Part shown: one piece after another, positions 1-13,629 of the stretch
How the letters are laid out: each line of letters begins with the position of its first letter
How positions within the stretch are numbered: the first letter of the stretch is position 1
Assembly: GCA_023101725.1 (NCBI GenBank)
Contig: JALJCO010001078.1
Location: 620,001 to 684,000 of the forward strand
DNA from: Atherinomorus stipes
Taxonomy: Eukaryota > Chordata > Actinopteri > Atheriniformes > Atherinidae
Direction of reading: 5' to 3'
DNA: 64,000 bases
The notes under the pieces: model-generated
Told to the model about the DNA's origin: nothing
What the model saw: the letters and a program-made list of their open reading frames with translations, nothing else
Database searches by the model: none
Program-made: the position numbers and the translations under genes

Positions 1-2882
1 GGTTGGAGACTTGCTGATAAACAGTTTATGTTGATAACAGTGATATTCAGAATGGGCACACATTTGCATTTCATAGATATTAAGTTTTTCTTTTTGGTTT
101 GTTTTTTCTATGGTAAGGTCACTAGGAGTCCAGCCAGATAGTCCAGAACCTATGGAATAAGGCTTCAACAATATGTCACTGAACTGGAGGCTTGCGACTT
201 ATGTGGGTGTGTGTCACGGGGTTTAGGTCAAAGTACTGAGGTCACAGAGTTCCTCTTATCCAGCAGAGGGTACAACTCATCTAAGAGTGCAGAGATCAGC
301 CTCTGCTATGCACCTATGTAACATCTTTTTCATGACCACAGGACGTGTCTTTCCACATGGTTGTAAAAATATGAGAAACTGCTCATTGTATTAATTGGGG
401 TTAAATAATTTGTTGCCAGCTAAAAGATAATCACCCACACAGTGATTATCCAATAGAAGACTTGTACCTATTTAAGTGATTAAATCCATGTGGCAAGGGT
501 TTTTTCTGGTCAGGCAGTGTGCCATGTTGGAAAGATATAGAGCTTTCTGAAGCCTTAATAGGCTTCCTGATATTTCATTACAAATAACTTGCCAAATTAT
601 TTGAATTCAAACACAAAACTTGTGTAAATTTCAAATGACTACTTGTTTAACCAAGATTGCCCGTACTAGCATAATTCAACCTAATCATAGCACATACTGT
701 AATGCACATCTAGAATCTTTTATCACAAAAAATGCTAATAACTTGGAAACTTTAGGTTTATAAATCCACAATCAGAGACAGCCTGCCCTGGTTTAGGCAG
801 GTACAGAGGAAGGATGGTGAACTTATTTGTTGAAGGATGCAGAGCCTGGGACTACCAGGGAGAAGGCAAAGAGGACAGGCAAAGAGTTAGTTGGGGGAAA
901 GAGAAGAGGGTGCAGAGGATAAGGTTAGCTTAAAGCAGATGATTAGCTCTGGCAACCCCTAAGAGAACAGACAAAAAAGAAAGAATAAGAAAAAAATACC
1001 ACACTTAGCCTCAGTGGGCAACATGGCAGGAAGAAACCTTTGTTGTCAAAAAAGAACCTTGAGAAAGCCCACTGATTGTTGCCTAGCAACTCATCACTTG
1101 TCTGAAAATTATCTTTACAATAACTGATGCAATTATTCAACACAGAACAAGAAGAAATGGATGTACAGACACAGGAATAAAATGAAAATGACCTAAAAGC
1201 TGTTAAATTATTGCACTTTTTAAGAAAAGCCTACACATGCTTTTCGAAACGATAAAATGCCTGCATGCTGGATCATGTTAAAGTAGTTTAAAAGTATTTT
1301 AAAATGACCATTTCCAAAGCACCAAAACCACTAGATGCTCAAAAATGCAAACATTTTGCATTAAGCGAAATTGACCATAAATGTGATGTTGCACAAGTTT
1401 TACATATTTAAATACAAGTAGGACGTAAACAGGACCAAAGGCCTGAAGCCTCATCTGTTTGTGACTGTCAGTTCAGGTTGGGAATAAGACAGACGTGGTT
1501 TAATTTACAGGTTAATGTGTGCAAAGATAAAGAGTTGCACCGAACTGCCTGAACAAAATGAACATACAATGAAAAACAGTGGATCATTATTGCAATACCA
1601 CATTTTAGACATCAACAGAGCACTGAGGTTAGAAAAAAAAAAAACTAAGACAACACTCTTCTTACTTTTGGTCCAGTAATTTAATGAGCAAATGGAAGGC
1701 AAATAATTTCAATCAGAAAAACACACATGAGATCAAAGTTTTACATTTAAGTCAAATAGATGTGGCAACTGAAGTCTTAGTGTCTGCCTTAACTTATGAT
1801 ACTATAAATGACTATTGTTTTATCGGTTGGCTTTGGTTCCAGTTCTGAAATCAACAACAATAAAAAATGACAAAATCTCCTCACAAATCATCATCACACA
1901 AAACTCTCACTAACTCCACTGATCAGCCCTTTTAGCATAAATGAGAACCTATAACCAGTTCTGATCAAGAAAACAGACAGATATAAGTGTTAAAAGCCCC
2001 TTAAAACACAAAACAGTTCAAAGAATCAGCTGACCCTTGCTTCCACTCACTGCTGAACATCAATATGCTTATGTTATTTTCTTTGTAACAAATTAATAAA
2101 AAGAAAAAAAAAAAACTTTATTAACTTTATTAAAAACTATTTAAAATCAGTATCCAAACCTTTATTGTTAGAGTGACTGGCTGCTTGTGGAGTGTAACTT
2201 AGAAGTCCTAATCAAAGGATTTAAGAGGAGGATGTCTGATAATTTTACACATAAATCTAACTATAAATTAGAAATTCTAGTTAATGATTACAGCAATTAA
2301 TGATGATTTAAAATACAAAAGATAAAGGCTAAAAAGGCTGTCTGTCTTGGAAAGCTGCACTCTAGTAAGCTGACTGGTCTGGTGACATGGTACCATGGAC
2401 CAGGATTGGCTTCTATTTGTTACCAATTTACACAACGCACTTGTCTAAACTTGTCATTTTCCAGTCTGATAACAGGAAGTAGATACAGCTTCTTTCTCTG
2501 CACCAATAAAAACATTACCTGTGCTGTGTATTTCTGGATCAGTGGGGAGACTGGACTTTGCTCAATGATGCAAGCCAACACAGCTTCACTCCACTTGTGT
2601 TTACTCTTTTATTTGGCAAACAGACGCAGCAATAAAATCTTTAAAAAATATATTATAAAAAAAAAGGCCAATTGCATCAATAAAGCTACCAGCACAGGCT
2701 TTGCTTCACAGTAAAGGAGTGTGCAATCCCATCAGGGAGGACTACATTATCTTAAAAAAACAATCAAAACAAAGAGACAATCTTATTGGCTCCTCCATGA
2801 GAGGAGTCAAATAAAAGTAGGAGAAGGATTGTGTTTTGTGCAGAATGATGGTCAAACAGGAACAGAAGAGAGGAGGAGGGAT
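1..2882. other. Intergenic DNA and syntaxin gene 3' flank
   Basis: AT-rich sequence with no open frame that looks like a conserved protein. The right part must include the 3' untranslated region of the minus-strand syntaxin gene whose stop codon is at 2883-2885. A minus-strand AATAAA lies near 2608-2613 and could be its polyadenylation signal, but several other A/T-rich candidates exist further left. I see no exon of another gene. Confidence 0.5.
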
Positions 2883-5800
2883 TCAGTTTTTTGTAGCCCC
2901 CCAGATGATAAGTCCTACTACAACAGCAGCTACGGCCAATATGATCATAAGAACGCACATCTTCTTCCGGGAGCTCCGCTAAAAGGAAAAAAAAAAATTA
3001 ATAAATAAATAAATAACGTTGTTGAAGCAAGATAAGAATGCAAGTTTTCCCCTGACCTCAAATGGATTGGGGAAATATTTTACTGAAGCTACATGATGTT
3101 TTGAAGTGAGTCAGTTGAAGGATGAAGCATTTCTTTCATTTTCACCCTCATTCATGAAGGCGAGCTGACTCACGACGCAGCTGCGTTCTGCTGAACCACC
3201 TTCTCTAACATTTGCACTTCTGAATGCATCTCAGCTGTGTCCATCTATTCCACTGTCATGTAACACCTTACCTGGTAGTCTGCAGCCCGCGCCAGCTGCT
3301 GCGTGCCACTCTGGACACTAACATCTGCACTCTCCACATTGGCTTCTATACTGTCTGCAGAGCACACAAGAAACACACAAATTACTGCAAAGATTTGATC
3401 TTTTTATTTATATTTTAGATAGCAGATCAAATGTCAGAGTCCTGAACTCATATGCATGAACGATCGAAAAATAATGAAGTAAAGACCCAATAAGAGCTGC
3501 ACTGGTCAGGGTCTGTTTTTGGTTCAATGTTGGGCTCCCTTAACTAGAATTTCAAACCTCATACTGTCCAATACCCAGAAAAAAAAGCCGAAGCTCTTCT
3601 TCTGTGACAAGTTTCAGCAACATTTACCATTCACAATACCAGACATTTAAAAACATCCACAGGACAGGCATTAAAAAGATAAAAATTATCATGAATAATA
3701 GCAACTGTTACACAGTGCTTGTTTTAGATTTATGCAGTTTTGTTTTTTGGTATGGCAACAAAGGATTTTTAGCAAGCCTGTGTGATGTGAAAAGGAGATA
3801 CAGGTGTCTTTGCTCCCAGATATCTGAACGGGTTGGCCTGGAAGCTGGGTGGTTTAAACAGGGCGGACCAAGATGCATCTCTGCATGCACAAACTACTCC
3901 TTAGACTTGTAACACAAAGCTTGAGGGTTGCCTAATAAACGTCTGGACCAGTATGTGCCTGATCAAAGCAGTGCAGTCAGCCAGGTCCATGTTCAAATAG
4001 TTAGTTTACCACCATTACATGAGATATTGTGTGTGTAAACAGAAAGGAACAGGATGTAACTGTGTCTAAAACCAAAACACTGGATTTAAATTGATTTGAA
4101 AATAGCTCTTGTATGGTTGAGAATTTAACTGTGTCTGTAAAATTTTTTACAAACTGTTCATTAAAATCGATATTAGGAAGTTCTCAAAACTGTTTTCTAA
4201 TTTTGGAAAAGTTAGCCTGAGTTCAAAAAGTAGGGTGAAGACGTTTACCGGCACGACAACAGCAGATGACAACTTGCGCGGTTTTAATTATCCAACAGGC
4301 TTGAACAAGCTCTCCGGTCTTTTTTGGCTCATGGGGCACATTTTAAGTCACACTGGTAAAAGGTAGATGTGAAAAACTGTTGCTTTTGTTTGTAACTACT
4401 GGTATGCGATCAGGCTGCAGCTCTCCAAACAGCATGAAGTTTGTTGAAAGGGAAGGAGCCGAGTGTATTTTCTTGCTGCCATTATGGTACATTTTTCTCC
4501 CTAATGAACATACATTAACTCACAAAAAGCTTCTGTCATACAAAAAAGCCAAATATCCCAAACTTTTTGTGAATAGTGCATGTGTTAAGACAACTGGTAC
4601 CTGAGAAGAGTAAGGAAAAAAGATAAAATGCAATATGAGTAGACGACTGGTGCTCACCTATCATGTCCCCCTGCTCATGGACCATCATGCCCAGGTCTTT
4701 GAAGATGTCATTGATGTCCGTGATGTCAGACTAAATCAAAGAGCGTAAAGAGACACAGTTCAGGCAAAGATGTACTCGAGGTGTCACTGATTTTTCTGAT
4801 TTAAACGTAGACACAAGAAGCAGAGAAGTAATGTTTAAATGGAAGTTTAAAGCATTTCTTTCTGATTTCTACCTCTAGCTGTCTGATGGCCGACTCCCTC
4901 TCCTGGATCAGCCTCAGGTCTTCTTCAGTGATGGCTTCGCTTTGAGCCTGTACCTGGGAGTAACTGCACGAGCACATGCAGTAAAATCACACTTAAGCAG
5001 CTGCTATAATAAGACTAGATGGGAAGATAATGATTACATACAGACTGACCTTTGAGGTACATTTCCAAAGCTGTCTTCAGGCTGACCTCCCTGCAGAAAA
5101 AAATGAAAATATATGTACTTCTTTTTGCTAAATTTGCAACAAAAGTGTAATTTTCTTCTATTTAGCTACAGTAATCATTCAGTAAATATTATAAGAGCTT
5201 AATTCAGTATCAGCAAAAGGGCAAAAAGTCAAACTGTAAGCCTGGTTAAGGAGAACAACTACAATAAGAACTGTTCCTTTGAAACAATTTAAGGCAGTGA
5301 GTTACTGTTCCTGCTTATTAAAAAAGAACACAGTGGGTACAGACACTTTCTGCATGGTGAGATAAGCAGGGAGGGAACAGAGTTGCCGAGGAAGGAATCT
5401 GCATCTGAAACAGTGATGCGAGAGCTCCACGTGCACGTACATCTAACAAAGAGGGCTTACGTCTATTTCTTTTTTCTACATCTTACAGCAGAAATGTAAA
5501 GACCCATATTTCAGTGGATCTTGTATCCAAAACTAACAACTAAGTTCAAAGAGCTGTGTGTATAACTCAAAGATGTGGAAGTTAAAGTTTGGGGAGGTAA
5601 AAGAATTTCTCAAAAGTTCAATTACTTTTGGATCTTGTTTTATAGAATAAAATAAGGGAATATAATTATATAAATTTTTTAAGACAATATGGCCAAAAAA
5701 GTCCTAATAAACGTATTATTTTCAAACCTGAAAGATATTGTTACTGCTCTCATTCAATTTAGTTTTTGCCTCTTTAAAAAGAAGATGAGGACCTAAAAAA

Positions 5801-8800
5801 ACTACACATTATCTATGGTCAAATTCTAACATCATTATCAATATAATATCAGCTTTTTGCCTCTTTGGCCTATAAAATAGGCCAAAGAGGGACCTTATGA
5901 ATATAACGAGGATGTAGGTAGTTTGTGAAAGTAAGATGCAAATTTCAAGATGACACAGAGGACAGCGGAAAAGGCTTGAGCCACCCTCCTTCATTTACAT
6001 ATTTTCAAGAAAACAGGAAACAGGTAAAAGCATTTAGCAAAAAATGTATCAACATAAATGAAAGACTATATATAGGTAAAAAAAAAAAAAAAGAGTAAAC
6101 ACCTAATGAGCTTGGATGTCAATATTTTGACACTTTTAGGAACTTCAAGAGGCTTCTCAATAGGGGGTTAAAAGGACAAAAGAAAGTCTGACTCATCTAA
6201 AGCCCCCCCCCCCACCCCAAAAAAAATAAAGCAAAAAAACCTGAGATGGTGAATTATTGTTCCTGACAACTATGAAACAAAAGAACACTCAATTTGGCTG
6301 TGAGAAAAGTGAAGTCAAAAATATCTAAACAGAAAAAAAGTTTTAGTTTTGCTTTTCTGTCACTGATATTTTGATTGAACTGACTGGAAAATGTTACTTG
6401 AACTGCTCATTTATAATCTTGCATTTGTGCACCTTACACATTTAACCCACTAATTTTGCAAAATGCATCAAACTATTTTGATGCATTCATTTCATTTGGC
6501 TAATTTCGATTTTCTTTTTAAAAGTAAATAGCATCCTTGCACTGAAAATCAAACAAATAAAAGTCAGTGTAGTTCTGCATGTGGCTCCTGCAAGTTAAAA
6601 TGACTGCTCTTGTCTTTAGAGTCTGCAGGCCTTGATAAAATCTCAGATGAATACAGCAGCTTCAGTTCCCCATTTGAAAGGGTTGTTTCACTGTAAAGTG
6701 AAGAGAGGAAAACACCCTAAATATAACATGCAATATAACATACATGCAAGCTGATGTAGATCTTTTCATGCAGCGAGGACAACGCTACAGAAACTATTTG
6801 CAACAGTACACTACTTTGTGTAAAATAATGGAAAAATGATAATGTTATTCCATCAAATTCCATCTAAAACTAGAAAAAGGCTCATTTGTACTTCTATCTA
6901 AGCCAGTGTGATGACGTAAGGAAACAAATCCCAAATCATAATAGCTCCTTTAGTGGCATCTTATGCTGCTCTGCTGATCCTGTAGCTTCACGGGTTACCA
7001 GCCTCCGTCAGGCTGCAGTTACTCACCGACACTCTGGAGCTGGCTCGGACTCTGGCTACAAACTCCCTCTCTTTGTCAGCCGCCTGTCGTTGCGTCTTCT
7101 GGAAGGTGTTCAGTGCAGCGGAGAAGTCGTTCAGCAGGCGCTCTTTCTGTAGCTTCCTCTGCCGCTAAAACAAACGCAGAGAGAAATGTAGAGAATTCAA
7201 ATGGAGACCAGGCCGTGTTATCTAATGGGGGTAAAGTCACTGCTGAGGAAGAGCTTGGTACCTGATCAGGGCCAACAGGAAGAGCACTAAACGCCTTGAT
7301 CTGCCTGTCAGTGTCCTTCGCCAAATGGTTGCCTTCCTGCTGCTTCTGCTGACTGGTGACCACATAAAAATACTTTATTGTCTTAGACTAAACACGAACT
7401 ACCATAATATTTCTGAGAGAAGAGACGAGAAGAGTCAGGCACAATATGAAAAGAGAGTACAAACGATTTCAATTCAAAGACTTGACATGTCAGGACATAG
7501 CCCCAAACAAAAAAAACATACGCACTTCAAAAAATTAGATAAATAAAACTTTATATGAAGAGGCCATTATTATATAAAACTAAGCTAAGACAAACAAAAC
7601 TTAGCCAAATAAGTCACATACTTATGTTTACATTTGGTCTTAAAAAAAGAAGCAAAAAATGAAAACACATTTTTTTGTACGATACAGTGTAATAGTTTAA
7701 TCAGACTGTGTTTGTCTGTTGTTGTGAAGACCAGAATTCATTTTATAAAGAAATCCATGTAATTCCAAAGGGTTCACATACATTTCTTGTAACTGTATAG
7801 TCTCTCAGATGCTGGAGGAATTTTGGCCCACTTTTCTTTACATACCTTCTCAGCATGTGACAGAGCCCACACACAATAGAGGACACACCTTAGATCTACT
7901 GATCTCGAAGGGTCTGGACATTTCTAAGGTCACGGTGTGTGATGTGGGGCTGTCGGATCACTGCTGTGTTTTCTTTGAGAGTACCGGTACTATCTCATTC
8001 GTATTTTTCTGACATCATCACTAAAAACGGTCATAATGCTCGGGCCTTATTTGCTACAGTCGACAGGCTAACAAACCCTCCTGTGTCAGTAGCACCTGAA
8101 TTTTATTCCACCAAAGCCTGCAATGACTTTGCCAAATTCTTCACAGACAAAATCCAAATTATTAGACAAGCCGTTGGTTCAACAACAGCAGGTTCAGGTC
8201 ATGTACTGTGTCCACCAAGTCTAAACACCATGACACAGTTTTATCCCATTACTAGCAAAGAACTGGAGGACATCTTGCATCAACTGAACTCTTCCTCTTG
8301 CTGTTTGGACATCCTGCCCACTGTTTTTTTAAAAAAGGTCTCAAAGACCTTGGAGTCAAATCTGCTTCAGATTGTGAACTCCTCTTTAACGTTGGGCGTT
8401 TTCCCAGAGTCACTGAAAACAGCTGTGATTAAAACTCTGCTAAAAAAGGATAATCTAGACAAGACACAGATGAGCAGCTACAGGCCGATCTCCAATCTTC
8501 CATTTTTAAGTAAGATCATCGAAAAAGCAGTTCTTCACCAGCTAAATGACTTTAAAGGGAAAACAACTGTTATGATGTCTTCCAGTCAGGTTTTAGACAG
8601 CACCACAGCACTGAGACTGCTCTGACCAAAGCCATAAATGACATATGTCTGAATACTGACACTGGAAAAATGTCAGTGTTGGTTTTACTGGATCTCAGTG
8701 CTGCATTTGATACAGTTGACCACATTATATTACTCCGATGACTTGCGAAGTGGGTGGGTCTCTCTGGTTCTGCACTAAACTGGTTCAAAACATACTTGGA

Positions 8801-11265
8801 GAACAGGAAGTACTTTGTGCCAGTAGGTAATTTTACATCTGAGCGGACAAAAATGACCTGTGGAGTTCCCCAGGGCTCTATCCTGGGGCCTCTTCTGTTT
8901 AATATCTACATGCTACCACTGGTCCAGGTTACAAAGAACAACAATATTAGTTACCATAGCTATGCCGATGACACACAGCTATATATTACAGTGTCACCAG
9001 GAGACTGGGGCCCTGTACAGGCTCTTGGTAAATGTATTGAGGAGATTAATGACTGGATGTGCCACAACTTTCTTCAGCTGAACAAAAACAAAACTGAGGT
9101 GATTGTTTTTGGAGCCAAAGAGAAACGACAGCAGGTTGTCACAGAACTTCAGTCCATACACCTAAAAACCACCAATCAGGCCAGAAATCTGGGTGTAGTG
9201 ATGTCAGACCTAAACTTTGAAAAACACATCAAAATGAGCACTAAATCAGCCTACTATCACCTGAAGAACATCTCAAGGATAAAAGATCTGATGTCTCAGG
9301 AAAATCTGGAAAAACTAGTCCATGCATTCATCTTCAGTCAGCTTGACTTCTGTAACAGAGTCTTTACTGGTCTACCTAAAAAATCAGTTAAACAGCTGCA
9401 GCTCACTCAGAACTCTGCTGCCCGAGTTCTCACTAAGACCAGAAAAGTGGACCACATCAGTCCAGTTTTACACTTTACACTGGCTGCCGGTCCATCAGAG
9501 AATTGACTAAAGTTCTGCTGTTGGTCTATAAAACTCTGAATGGTTTAGGCCCAAAATACATCAGTGACCTCTTGACCCAGTATGAACCTACTAGACCTAC
9601 TCTTTTATAAATTTCCAGAGTCAGAACCAGACATGGAGAAGCTGCGTTCAGCTTCTATGCTCCACATGTCTGGAACAAACTCCCAGAAAGTCTCAGATCA
9701 GCTGAAACACTTAGTTTATTTAAATCCAGGCTGAAGACCCACCTGTTCTCAGCTGCATTTACGTTGATTTTATTCAAAAGTTAAAATCCGCACGTCTCTA
9801 TATTCTCTCTTTTTAATCTTAAATGTTTTTAATTTTGAATCATGCTTATAATTTTCTACCCCCCCCCCCCCCCCCCCTTTTGCTTATAATGTTTTATGCA
9901 AAGCACTTTAAATTGTTCTGTACATGAAATGTGCTATACAAATAAACTTGCCTTGCCTTCATTTAACGAAGGCATTCATTTATGCATAGCTCTCTTTAGT
10001 CACAGCATTTCTGCTGGACTTTGAGTCATTTCAACACTTTTTCAGACACTCTGTTGTAAATTTGCAGCTTTGCTTGATCACCATCTTGTGTGACCCATTT
10101 TTATCCAGGTTTTTTCTGTCAGGCAGACAGCTTCATATTTCATTCTTGAATGCTTCGGTCGACAGGAGTTCAAGGCTGCAAAGCAAACCTAAATCACCAC
10201 CACCCCACCAGCGTGCTTGGTAGTTGGTATGAGGTGTTCATGCTGATATGCTGTGTTTGTTTTGCACTACACATGTTGGTGCGCATTTCAACCAATCATC
10301 TCCATGCTTTTATCTGCTCGAAGTCCTTTCTTACTTGTACATGCAGTTCAAACAATCAATCCGAAAATCTTTTGCTACAAAACATCAGATGACCATTGCT
10401 TATCACTGGGAAACATTTTCCCTAAAAAAGAGAGAGTAGGAACCAATTAAATCATCTTCCCTTAGAGAAGAGGATGTGGTCAACAGGGAAGTGTTTGAAA
10501 TGATTGCATCAAAAGATGTTTTTCATCCAGTTCGGTTAAAACTGATGGAGAACACAGACGTCCCTCTAGTCAAATGGTTAATGTACATGGCTCTCACCCA
10601 GTTGACTCAATATTCCTGCACAGGGCTACTTTCTTCCTACCAGAAGTATATGCTGCTGTTTTTAAGAAGTGAAACCAACACTTTACAAAGGTTCATATTT
10701 AACACTCTACAGTGTTACTTTTGAACCCCTTTGTTGTTATTTTAACACAACAGTGGGAACTCTCAGTGTTAAATATTTGACCATCTTGAAAATGTCAATT
10801 TAACTCCAAAGAGTGCAGAGCTATATAAACCCTCAGAGTTGAAAACAACATTATGCTGTGTAGGACATCCTCTCCAGGTAGCATGTAGAATGTTAATATG
10901 TCCTGATACATAAAACCTTTCAACAGAAGAGTTTATTGTCTTTATCACATGACTCAAACTGTTAAACCAGAACAGGCAAGTCCTCATAACTCACAGTGTT
11001 TGTCTTAGCTGGTTGCTGTCCTGCTCCGTTCCCAACAGATTCACTGCCCTTTGTAGCTCAGAGGCTTGGAGAGAAGAAAGAGAGAAACATGTTGATTATT
11101 TTGTCCTGAATCGTTTTTCTGTCATGTTCAGCTACTGTTGTAAGTGAAAAGAGTGTGGTTTATGTTTATGTGTGCATTACTCAGCACTGTGATCCTTTGG
11201 ATATTGGAACTGATGTTCTGGACCAAAACACTGGGCTCCTCTGGAATCCCAGCCTGGTAGGCCAT
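2883..11265 (-). CDS. stx7l: Syntaxin-7-like endosomal Qa-SNARE
   Basis: Nine coding exons (minus strand): 11181-11265, 10995-11064, 7262-7352, 7027-7164, 5050-5090, 4873-4963, 4658-4730, 3272-3354, 2883-2978. They join in frame to 255 aa, close to the roughly 260 aa of syntaxin-7. All junctions have GT-AG ends. The N-terminal part is a three-helix syntaxin domain; the Qa-SNARE motif runs from about residue 160 to 224, with the zero-layer glutamine at about Q192 in HEQGDMID. One C-terminal membrane anchor (about 232-250) follows a basic RSSRKK stretch and leaves a short lumenal tail. Segments such as [13 protein letters not shown] and DSIEANVE are typical of syntaxin-7; the SRKKMC start of the anchor resembles syntaxin-12, so stx12 is the main alternative. 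Family members drive late endosome and lysosome fusion. A 5'-truncated LINE and Tc1 relics sit in the intron between 7353 and 10994. The start is the first ATG of the conserved exon; 5' UTR exons were not located. Confidence 0.9.
7561..7801. mobile_element. Tc1-like transposon terminal fragment
   Basis: The right edge holds a motif reading GGTTCACATAC then TTCTTGTAACTGTA, the outward end of a fish Tc1/mariner family whose other strand begins TACAGTTACAAGAAA. The interior extends leftwards with sequence resembling that family's terminal region. No matching second inverted repeat is evident, so this is a truncated copy in a syntaxin intron. Family assignment is from memory of common fish repeats. 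Confidence 0.5.
7851..9960 (+). mobile_element. 5'-truncated L2-clade LINE, inactive
   Basis: A non-LTR retrotransposon copy in a syntaxin intron, sense on the plus strand. It opens inside the end of an APE-type endonuclease domain (GHTLDLLI and LSDHC motifs, about 7880-7970), continues with reverse transcriptase ([18 protein letters not shown] about 8472-8527; [13 protein letters not shown]; catalytic YADD at 8961-8972) and ends with the C-terminal [10 protein letters not shown] block near 9480-9506. The reading frame is broken: a frame change near 7980, another near 8570-8580, a TGA at 8739-8741, and another shift near 9480. The 3' end has the tail typical of fish L2 elements, GTGCTATACAAATAAACTTG followed by GCCTT repeats. 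A 19-base C run (9859-9877) lies in its 3' untranslated part. It cannot encode an active protein. Confidence 0.85.
9966..10420 (-). mobile_element. Tc1/mariner transposase relic
   Basis: Read on the minus strand, this resembles the central and C-terminal transposase region of a widespread fish Tc1-like family, including the part coding for [10 protein letters not shown] before a Gly-rich stretch and the segment around ACAACAGAGTGTCTGAAAAA. The frame is broken by many stops and indels. It starts directly after the LINE 3' end, so the LINE may have inserted next to or into it. Recognition is from memory of the family consensus. Confidence 0.6.
10674..10860. repeat. Short palindrome-rich AACACT/AGTGTT repeat
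   Basis: The stretch repeatedly shows AACACT and its complement AGTGTT. The clearest palindrome is TAACACT-CTAC-AGTGTTA at 10700-10717. It looks like a small non-autonomous DNA element or its remnant in the syntaxin intron. I could not define terminal repeats or a target duplication. Confidence 0.35.
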
Positions 11266-13318
11266 GATGAGAGCTGGGAGGGCAACACAAGACCATCACG
11301 GTGCATTTGTGAGTCACGCTGACATCTAATTACCAGTTACTGCGGTTACCTCTCTGCTCTCATGACCTCATGACTGACATGTGAAAATGCCTTTTGGCAT
11401 CCAGACTTAAGCCATCTGTGAGGGTGTATTGTCCATATGTTGCAAGTGTGCAAAAATTCTTATGTGTTATTGACATTTTAGCTGCAATGCTTCCATTTGT
11501 GGCTGCTTTATTACAAGCTTTAACTTAAAATTCGGTCGCATTACGTGTTCGGTGATGGGCTCCTTGCACAAATGGTACACTGTTTGTAATCTATTACACC
11601 TATAAGCCACAACATTAAAATCGCTGGCAACAGTAGTGAGTGAGTAACTCTGATTATCTTGTTGTAAAGCAACATTTTGCTGGGAATCCAGACAATCGTG
11701 TGAATATTTTGGCACTTATCACCTACATGAACAACTGTGACCAACATTATTCCAAAAACTCCCACATGAATGTTTTCAGCAGCATCCTTCAAACTTCAGG
11801 GATATGAATCCAAACAAGCATCACCAAATGAGTCAGAGAACATTCAAAAAGTCCCAATAACATGTCAAAGTGAGACTCAGATGTTTTGTTGTTTTTTGTG
11901 GCATGAAGGGATGCTACACAACATCAACCCTGCTGCTTTCAATGCTGGGACTGATCAGTGTAACAGGTGATTAATAAGCATGGTTAGGCTTTGTATTTCA
12001 GAATTGAGTCACTTTCTTACAAAATGTGTCTTTAATAAGGTCTGTTTGTCTGACATGTCAACCTTAATTAGAAAAAAAAAAAAGTATTCACTAGACCTAC
12101 ATATTTCCCTCTAAAAGGACCGTTTTAGTGGGAGATCTGATTCCCCACATCAGAGAAGGGTTAAACAAACCAAAGTAAAAGTTTTCTCTCTTGGCAGGTA
12201 TGTCATTGACATAACCCTCTTAATCTTGTGGCCAAACCAAACATTTTTTTCCCCCAAAACAATCAGTGAGGAACAAAGCTCAGTTTAGCCTAGGCAGTCA
12301 TTAATCATCAAAATGTGAAAAAGCTGTACAATTACATCTTTTAAATCTGGGAATTTGCCATTTCATTTGAAGACATACTCATATATTAAATTTATTTTAA
12401 AGTCAAAAACTTGTGGATGATTTGCAGCAGGAAGTTAAAGTGGATTAAAATCAGCAAGAAGCAGATGTAAATGTGTGAAAAGAGTGCTCTGCCTTGCCTG
12501 AGGTGGGTTGGGTCAGGAGTGATTACTGCAGGCCAGTCATGCAGACTTCCTGTGACTCAAGACTGAAACTACTGCCACTATGCAAATAATTATCTGCAAA
12601 GAAACTTTAACAGTTGGTGGGGTTTTGTGGATTTCTTTAATAATATAACGCTTTTTACCCTCGTCAACGCAGTTTGTCCCTGTTTCTAGGAATATCTGGG
12701 TCCTTGCCAGAAAGAAAAATGCGGAAATCGCATAAACCCTCTAATGACAAGAAACTGGTCGTAATTAAATCACTTATATACAGTTTTGCCTCTAGATTAA
12801 GGCCGTTTTCATGTGAAATTTTATTTGTTTACTCTAACATAAGAAGCGGTACAAAAGTCACGGAGACGCAACCAAAGTCGCAGTACACATTTGAAGATGT
12901 TTCCTACTCGTTTTACGTAAGAAGTACTTCTTTTGATTGTTAGAAAGTACCAAACAGTATAGTCAAAACACGTTTCTAAACCTAATCTGTGAGTAGTGTC
13001 ATTCCTGGAAAAATGTCGGGCTCAGTTGTGGAAAAGTTTTCACTTTACCTTTCGTGGGACTTGCAGTGGTGGTGTGTTTCCTGATTTGCAGCCACTCCCT
13101 GTCACATGATGTCTGCTGCTCACGGCGCGACATCATTGGTACAAGTCAGACTGAAGCAAACGGTCAGAGAGGAGACCACAAAACAAGAATCATGAAAAAA
13201 AAAAAAAAACTCTGTTTATTATACATATATTAATAAAGCGATAATAGTTTATAAACTTTGTTTGTTTGCTTGTTTTCCACTAATAGGATTCTTTCTCATT
13301 CTATTTCTTAGGTTTTTT

Positions 13319-13334
13319 TATATATATATATATA
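13319..13334. repeat. (TA)n microsatellite
   Basis: A run of alternating T and A within a T-rich stretch. Confidence 0.7.
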
Positions 13335-13629
13335 AATTGGTTAAGTATTTACTTTACTTTGGTTGTTTTTTACTTTTTAAATCCAATTAAATTCTATTTA
13401 TAAAGCACTTTTCAAACTACATGTAACACAATGGTTTTACAAAATAAAAAAAAATAAAACAAAATTTTGTAATTAAAATCTTCACACACTCAAGTTTAGA
13501 ACCGGTTTTTAAACACACACGCACACACATGACATGCATGCAAAGCTGAATCGAATTTCAGTGAGTTGATCTGAGTTTAATTGAATTGAACTGAGTCAAA
13601 TTTAAACAACCTTACAGTGGTTACCTGTG

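Noticed and set aside
13020..13140. A 5' non-coding exon of the syntaxin gene
   Set aside because: CpG content and position are suggestive, but no donor site or transcript evidence can fix it.
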